From positions 5,067,592-5,131,591 of the forward strand of contig JALGQZ010000007.1 of NCBI GenBank assembly GCA_023105745.1: a stretch of 64,000 nucleotides of DNA. Reading direction: 5' to 3'. The translations under genes and the position numbers were made by a program. The notes under the pieces are model-generated. The model was not told where the DNA came from and ran no database searches. It saw only the letters and a list, made by a program, of their open reading frames with translations. Below, piece by piece: positions 59,583 to 64,000 of this stretch. Source of the DNA: Austropuccinia psidii (lineage: Eukaryota > Basidiomycota > Pucciniomycetes > Pucciniales > Sphaerophragmiaceae). Position 1 is the first letter of the stretch. The number at the start of each line of letters is the position of its first letter.

Positions 59583-61386
59583 TTTATGATGCTTGGTGGG
59601 GAGAAGAAGTTATGAAAGTAAGTTCCTCTCCTGGCATGCACCTTTAAGGGGGTATTCTACCCATATGTTGTTGTAAGCATCACCTTGGCCGCTTTGTGAG
59701 CACTTGTCATTTTCTTGGACAGGTTCAGGAAGCATACAACATCAATACCCTCCATTTGGACCTTATCAAGATATGGCCCAATGTTTTCTTCTTTAATTTT
59801 TATTTCTTTCTCTATTTTATCATTTCATTTTATGCCAATCATCATAATTCAAGACATTCATTACTTCAAGTCATTTACGGCAATTCATTTCAGAAGTCAT
59901 TTATGGCAATTCATCTCAGAAGTCATTTATGGCAATTCTTTTCAATTTTATGGTGCTTGGTGGGGAGTGGAAGTTATGAAAGTAAGTTCCATCTCCTGGT
60001 ATGCATCCCTGAGGGTTCTACTTCTTGTAAAACATTACCTTGGCCACTCTGTGAGCATCAAAATGCTTGGTTTTCATTTTTCAGACACTTATTGGCCAGA
60101 ATCAAGCAACTCACCACAAGAAGGACCAACCATCAGGATTTTTTCTTTATTTCTTTCTTTACTCTCATTTTCTCTTATTTATTTTTATTTTTTTATTTTT
60201 GTTTCTTTTCTTTCTTTACTCGTATAATTTCTTTTTATTTCATTGGAAGCAGCAGCATCCCCTTCCAAATCACGTATTGGGAGGTGCCTTTATTATTTTA
60301 ATCATTTTATTTTATCTCATTTATTAGTTGTTATAAGAGCATGAATAGGAGGCAAACCAACCGTAAACAGGAACAAGACACTGGATTCACTCCACCCAAA
60401 TCGTCAAGTCCATGTCAAATGAAAAGTTCGACCTCAAGGGAATCGGGCCACAAGGCAATCATGGCCCCCCTCAAAAACCTCTCAATGTCAAGGTCCAAGG
60501 CCCCTTTGGGGGCTGGAGTCATCACCCAGGGCCTCCCCTGCAACTTTGGGGAAGGCCAGGGTTTGGTGGTCCAGGTCATAAAGGTGAATTTTGTTGATTT
60601 TGGGCCATTTTAGGTCCCATGACCCCCTTGGGTCACCAGCAAATTTGGGCCCTCGGGGCTTCCAATAACCCCCACGGACCGTGGCATACGGTCCATGGCC
60701 CACGGACCGCAGACCGCGGCATACGGCCCGCGGACCGTAGGACCCCAAAAACTAAAGAAGGCCAAAGAGGTCAGGAAAATTCCAACAACCACAATTTGGC
60801 CATAAAAGGCCATGAACCAAAATCACATCAAAAACACCAAGGACCCAAGAAAAGGCCAGAATTGGCCATGAACCACATTTCACCCCAAAGACACCAAGGA
60901 TCCAAAAGAGGCCAAAATGGCCATAAATTCAAGGATCCTCAAGATCCTCCATAGAGAAGGCACCAGCCCAAAATCACTATAAGGGCTGGTTGAGGCATTT
61001 TGAAGGCCATTGGGGACAAGACCCCTGAATTCTTGTCACCATCATTTTCCTTGATTGGGCTGGTCAGATGAGTACACTTCATATACTCATCTGGCACCAT
61101 TTTTTGAGCACAAGAGCTCAGTGGCCATCATTTTGGGATACAACCCAATGCCAGGCCCCAAGGACGTCAGTTGTTGAAATCAGAAGAACAGTTCGAAGTG
61201 GGGTATTTACTCAAAGTTAAAGAAGGGGGAAATAAATTTAATTGACAGAGAAGAGATGGAGAAGGATTTAGAGATAATGGTCAAAAGAAAAACCTTTCAA
61301 AGAATTGTGTGGGGTAGTGAAATTCCACTCAACAATGGCAGGTTATTATGGTGTTCAGGAGCCCACCAGTTTCAAGAGGGGGATAC
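59583..61386 (+). other. Long 3' region of E with duplicated module and a GC-rich GGCC block
   Basis: No convincing gene. Copies of the conserved module lie at about 59588-59707 and 59950-60060 (CTTGGTGGGGAG, GTTATGAAAGTAAGTTCC, CTCCTGGYATGCA, CACCTTGGCC.CT.TGTGAGCA). T-rich low-complexity sequence follows. Then a GC-rich part (60420-60960) has ACGGACCG/CGGTCC palindromes and many GGCC motifs, resembling the U3 of the D LTR. Finally CAGGAGCCCACCA and the PPT (AAGAGGGGGATAC) precede the 3' LTR. Confidence 0.7.
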
Positions 61387-62148
61387 TGTAACAACCACCC
61401 ATCAGGGGTAAGGGTATTCATTCATACACCCACTCAAAACACCCCAAATCAGCAGATCCAGCATTTGTATCAGCATTCAATTTCAGCAATCTTCATTCTG
61501 AACATGCATACAGCTTGGTACCTCAATACAGCCTGTCAATACCTGTACAGGATGGATTCACCCAATACAGTTTCAATACACCAACTTGAAACTGTATGAT
61601 CACTTCAATACACCACACCTCTTGTACAGGTTCTGTACAGCCGTACAGGACCTGTATTGGCCAGACTCAATTCAATCATCAAATATTCTCATGAAAATTC
61701 TTCCTCTGGATCAGGGCTGGTGTTTCTCACATATACCAGCCCCACTTTCTCCCCCCTGGGGACTTTTCCCCAGTTAATTAATTTAGTTTATTTATTATTT
61801 TATAATTATTCTTATCCTTATATTTGGGTATTATAATTATTTAATTCTAAGTTAGTCTTTGCATTTTCTCTCTTCGCCTGTACAGTATGAGTTGGGTGGC
61901 CATATCCTTATTAACCCTTCTCTTTCCATTCTGACAGGTTGAAACAGTGGACTTGGACTTTTTGTGGTTGGCTCTTTTATTTCTTACTCTTATTTCTTTG
62001 TTGCTGCTTTTCTTATATTTATTCTTTTAGTAATTCATTCTTAACACTCTTAAGTGTATCCATTCTTATCATATCCTTGAGCCCTCCATAGGTGAGTCCC
62101 AGTTTACTGAGTGCCAGGCCCTCTTCACTTCGAAGAGCCCCTGTGACA
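61387..62148 (+). repeat. 3' LTR of element E
   Basis: 762 bp, nearly identical to 54145-54907; it ends CTGTGACA and is followed by ACTGG. It carries the complete CTGGGGACTTTTCCCCAG hairpin before the inferred RNA start. Confidence 0.94.
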
Positions 62149-62945
62149 ACTGGTCATAATTTGTACCACTTGCAAACCAAATACGGCTGTAATTGGTTTG
62201 TCACATTGAAATCCAATCAGATTCACTCAGATACAGAAAAAACTGTATCCAAATGAGGTCCAGGACCAATAAAGCTTTGGCTGTAATCATCCACAGGTGG
62301 TCAAATTATCACCGCCGGTCATAATGTGTACCATATGCAAACCAATTACAGCCGTAATTGGTTTGTCTCCTTGAAATCCAATCAGACCCACTCAGATACA
62401 GAAAAAACTGTATCTGAATGAGGTCCAGAGACAATACAGCTGTGGCTGTAAGTGTACACAGGTGGTCAAATTATGACCGCCGGTCATAATTTGTACCATA
62501 TGCAAACCAATTACGGCTGTAATTGGTTTGTGTCTTGGGAATTTCATCAGACCCACTCAGATACTGAAAACCCTGTATCTGAATGAGGTCCAGAGACAAT
62601 ACAGCTTTGGCTGTAATCATACACAGGTGGTCAAATTATGACCTCCAGTCATGATTTGTACCACTTGCAAACCAATTATGGCTGTAATTGGTTTTTTCCT
62701 TGAAATCCAATCCGACCCATTCAGATACAGAAAAAACTGTATCTGAATGAGGTCCAGAGACACTACAGCTGTGGCTGTAATTGTACACAGGTGGTCAATT
62801 TATGACCGCCGTTCATAATTTGTACCACTTGCAAACCAATTACGGCCGTAAGTGGTTTGTCTCCTCAAAATGCAATCAGCCCCACTCAGATACAGAAAAA
62901 CCTGTATCTGAATGAGGCTCAGAAACCATACATCTTGGCTGAAAA

Positions 62946-63040
62946 TGTGAGGATAAGAGTTTTTTTATTTGAGTAAAAGAATAGATCACGACAAGATATA
63001 ATCATACATGAAGAACAGAGAACATAAGAAAAGACTAACC
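62946..63040 (-). repeat. Partial second copy of the element F LTR end
   Basis: TGTGAGGATAAGAGTTTTT and about 40 further bases match the LTR beginning at 63041, then the match stops. It could be a remnant of an earlier copy or a local duplication. Confidence 0.6.
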
Positions 63041-64000
63041 TGTGAGGATAAGAGTTTTTGTATTTGTGTAAATGAATAAATCACGACAAGATGAGGAAAC
63101 GAAGTAATACAAGGTTATTCTATTTAAATAGACTGAGTCATCTTGGTTGTGATCGTAAAAACTTGGCTTAATTATCCTCACAGGTGTACATGAAGATAGA
63201 CTTTAGATAACTACAATTGTCATGGTGTTAAAAGTATATGGTGATCTCAATACCATGGTTTTACTATTTTAATTTACAAATTACTATAAACATGCTTTGC
63301 TAAAGATAATCTTAACTTTTGCTAATGATAATCTTGATAATCTTAACACCCCTCCATGTTCAAGTGTATCATTAAGCTCATAGACTTTTTACACTCCAAA
63401 TTCTTGATTTTTCCCAGACCTTTTGTCAGTATATCTGCCCACATTCCACTTGTTGGAATGTGAGCTAGATCCACCCCTTCATTTTCAATTACATCCCGTA
63501 ACCAGTTACCCTGGATATTTATGTGCGTTGTTCGATGATGATAGAGGGGATTTTGACACAAGGCTATAGATCCTTGATTATCACAACGTACTTTGATGGT
63601 TGGGAAAAGCTTGAAGTCCAATATTAAACCCTCTACCCATATGATATCTTGAAGAAGTTCTGTCTTTTCCTTAACTTCAGCCTCAGTCGCCGACAACGCC
63701 ACTGTTGATTGCTTTTTTGTTTTCCATGTAATTAAGCCCCCATAAATAAGACTGTAACCAGAGAAAGACCTGCCATCGAAGTTGCTTCCCCAATCCGAAT
63801 CACAAAAACCTACAATTGCATCATCCAACTTCTTTCCCCCAAGTATCAAGACTTCTTGCACAGAACCTTGAAAGTATTGTAAAACCCTCTTGAATGCCAA
63901 CACATGCTCCGCTGTTGGTTTCTCCAAAAACTGAGATAAAGCTGCTGTCACAAATAACACATCTGGCCGAGTGCAGGTTGACAAGTAATTAAGCAATCCA
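63041..64000 (-). mobile_element. Element F: Ty1/copia retrotransposon, 3' end
   Basis: Minus strand. The 3' LTR spans 63041-63348 (308 bp; TGTTAAGATTATC...CTTATCCTCACA), preceded by a PPT (CATGGAGGGG, 63349-63358) and the end of pol. Short LTRs and RNase H as the last Pol domain are typical of Ty1/copia. It continues off the right edge. Confidence 0.88.
63343..63996 (-). CDS. pol: RNase H end of Ty1/copia Pol (partial)
   Basis: Open for 217 codons up to the window edge. It contains LNYLSTCTRPDVLF at the RT/RNase H junction, the RNase H motifs GFCDSDWGSN, YGGLITWKTKKQ, LSATEAEV, VRCDNQGSIAL, and the copia hallmark HHRTTHINIQGNWLRD...ADILTKGL. Asp and Glu catalytic positions look intact. The stop at 63343 overlaps the first bases of the LTR. 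The upstream Pol is outside the window. Confidence 0.9.
   Translation of the reverse strand: MLNYLSTCTRPDVLFVTAALSQFLEKPTAEHVLAFKRVLQYFQGSVQEVLILGGKKLDDAIVGFCDSDWGSNFDGRSFSGYSLIYGGLITWKTKKQSTVALSATEAEVKEKTELLQDIIWVEGLILDFKLFPTIKVRCDNQGSIALCQNPLYHHRTTHINIQGNWLRDVIENEGVDLAHIPTSGMWADILTKGLGKIKNLECKKSMSLMIHLNMEGC

Larger units (their letters stand above)
54145..62148 (+). mobile_element. Element E: chromodomain Ty3/gypsy retrotransposon, self-priming lineage of D, gag-truncated
   Basis: 8.0 kb with LTRs 54145-54907 and 61387-62148 and ACTGG duplications (54140-54144 and 62149-62153). Pol is close to that of D. The leader and the first half of gag are deleted. A 1.8-kb 3' region separates pol from the 3' LTR. 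The insertion lies at the centre of an inverted repeat of the surrounding array. The LTRs differ at few sites, so E is younger than D. Confidence 0.94.
53588..62945. repeat. Tandem array of ~164-bp units with four inverted repeats each, split by element E
   Basis: Array pieces are 53588-54144 and 62154-62945. Units begin (GAAATCCAATCAGACCCAC) near 53618, 53783, 53866, 54033, 62208, 62373, 62537, 62702 and 62866; the 53783 unit is about half length. In the 62373 unit the inverted repeats are 62393-62416 (CAGATACAG/CTGTATCTG, loop 6), 62435-62450 (TACAGC/GCTGTA, loop 4), 62468-62492 (AAATTATGACC/GGTCATAATTT, loop 3) and 62504-62529 (AAACCAATTAC/GTAATTGGTTT, loop 4). Together they cover over half of the unit. 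At 54000-54025 the last is a perfect 26-bp palindrome. No coding function is evident. Confidence 0.88.

Noticed and set aside
59696..60327. Hydrophobic, Phe-rich open frames that look like membrane proteins
   Set aside because: They come from T-rich low-complexity sequence in the 3' region of E; no conserved equivalent in D.
60341..60954. Open frames through the GC-rich part of E
   Set aside because: Both strands are open because the GGCC-rich sequence has few stops; no similarity or codon pattern.
53588..62945. CRISPR-like reading of the repeat array
   Set aside because: Units are whole tandem repeats without unique spacers, and the genome is eukaryotic.
1..64000. tRNA, rRNA or other structural RNA genes
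   Set aside because: I scanned for tRNA-like clover-leaf cores and conserved rRNA stretches and saw none. A covariance search would be needed to exclude small ones.

Overview
This window looks like a transposon-dominated stretch of a rust fungus nuclear genome (Pucciniales). Three things point there. The DNA is AT-rich with short (about 60-90 bp) GT-AG introns. Nearly all of it is LTR retrotransposon. The Gag/Pol polyproteins closely resemble, from memory only, those predicted in the very repeat-rich genome of the myrtle rust Austropuccinia psidii. The species is an inference that no search has confirmed. I saw no bacterial, organellar, rRNA or tRNA genes.

Left third (1-27.1 kb) is a nest of Ty3/gypsy elements whose order can be read from 5-bp target-site duplications. 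Element A2 (14506-19786 plus a stub at 27049-27117) is the oldest. A minus-strand element C sits in its LTR (runs off the left edge, ends at 14505). Element A1 (3558-14281, TSD TTCAC) sits in the LTR of C. A young Gag-protease-only element B (19787-27048, TSD GCATG) sits in the integrase of A2. C, A1 and A2 share a curious second open frame across the 5' part of gag.

The middle (27.1-42 kb) holds a 46-bp tandem repeat, then AT-rich non-coding DNA, then broken host genes: a GH2 beta-mannosidase split into two pieces, a CDC73-like (Paf1 complex) piece on the opposite strand that carries a solo LTR, a TET/JBP-type 2-oxoglutarate/Fe(II) dioxygenase pseudogene, and the 3' end (element G) of an autonomous relative of B. 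A multi-exon Pro/Ser/Asn-rich protein of unknown function (minus strand, 53166 to 40405) is truncated by G and split by a 9.9-kb chromodomain element D (42087-52004, TSD ATGAG).

The right end (53.6-64 kb) holds a tandem array of about 164-bp units, each carrying four near-perfect inverted repeats. Element E (54145-62148, TSD ACTGG) landed at the dyad centre of one of them. A Ty1/copia element F (minus) closes the window.

D and E are one lineage and the most interesting part. Just downstream of their 5' LTR both carry a 12-14 nt sequence complementary to the inferred first bases of their own transcript. The pairing is kept although the sequences differ, as expected for Tf1/sushi-type self-primed reverse transcription. 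They also share a candidate -1 frameshift position at the end of gag and a duplicated conserved non-coding module after pol. Almost every protein-coding region in the window is interrupted by stops or frameshifts; the longest intact stretch is a 750-codon part of the pol of E.
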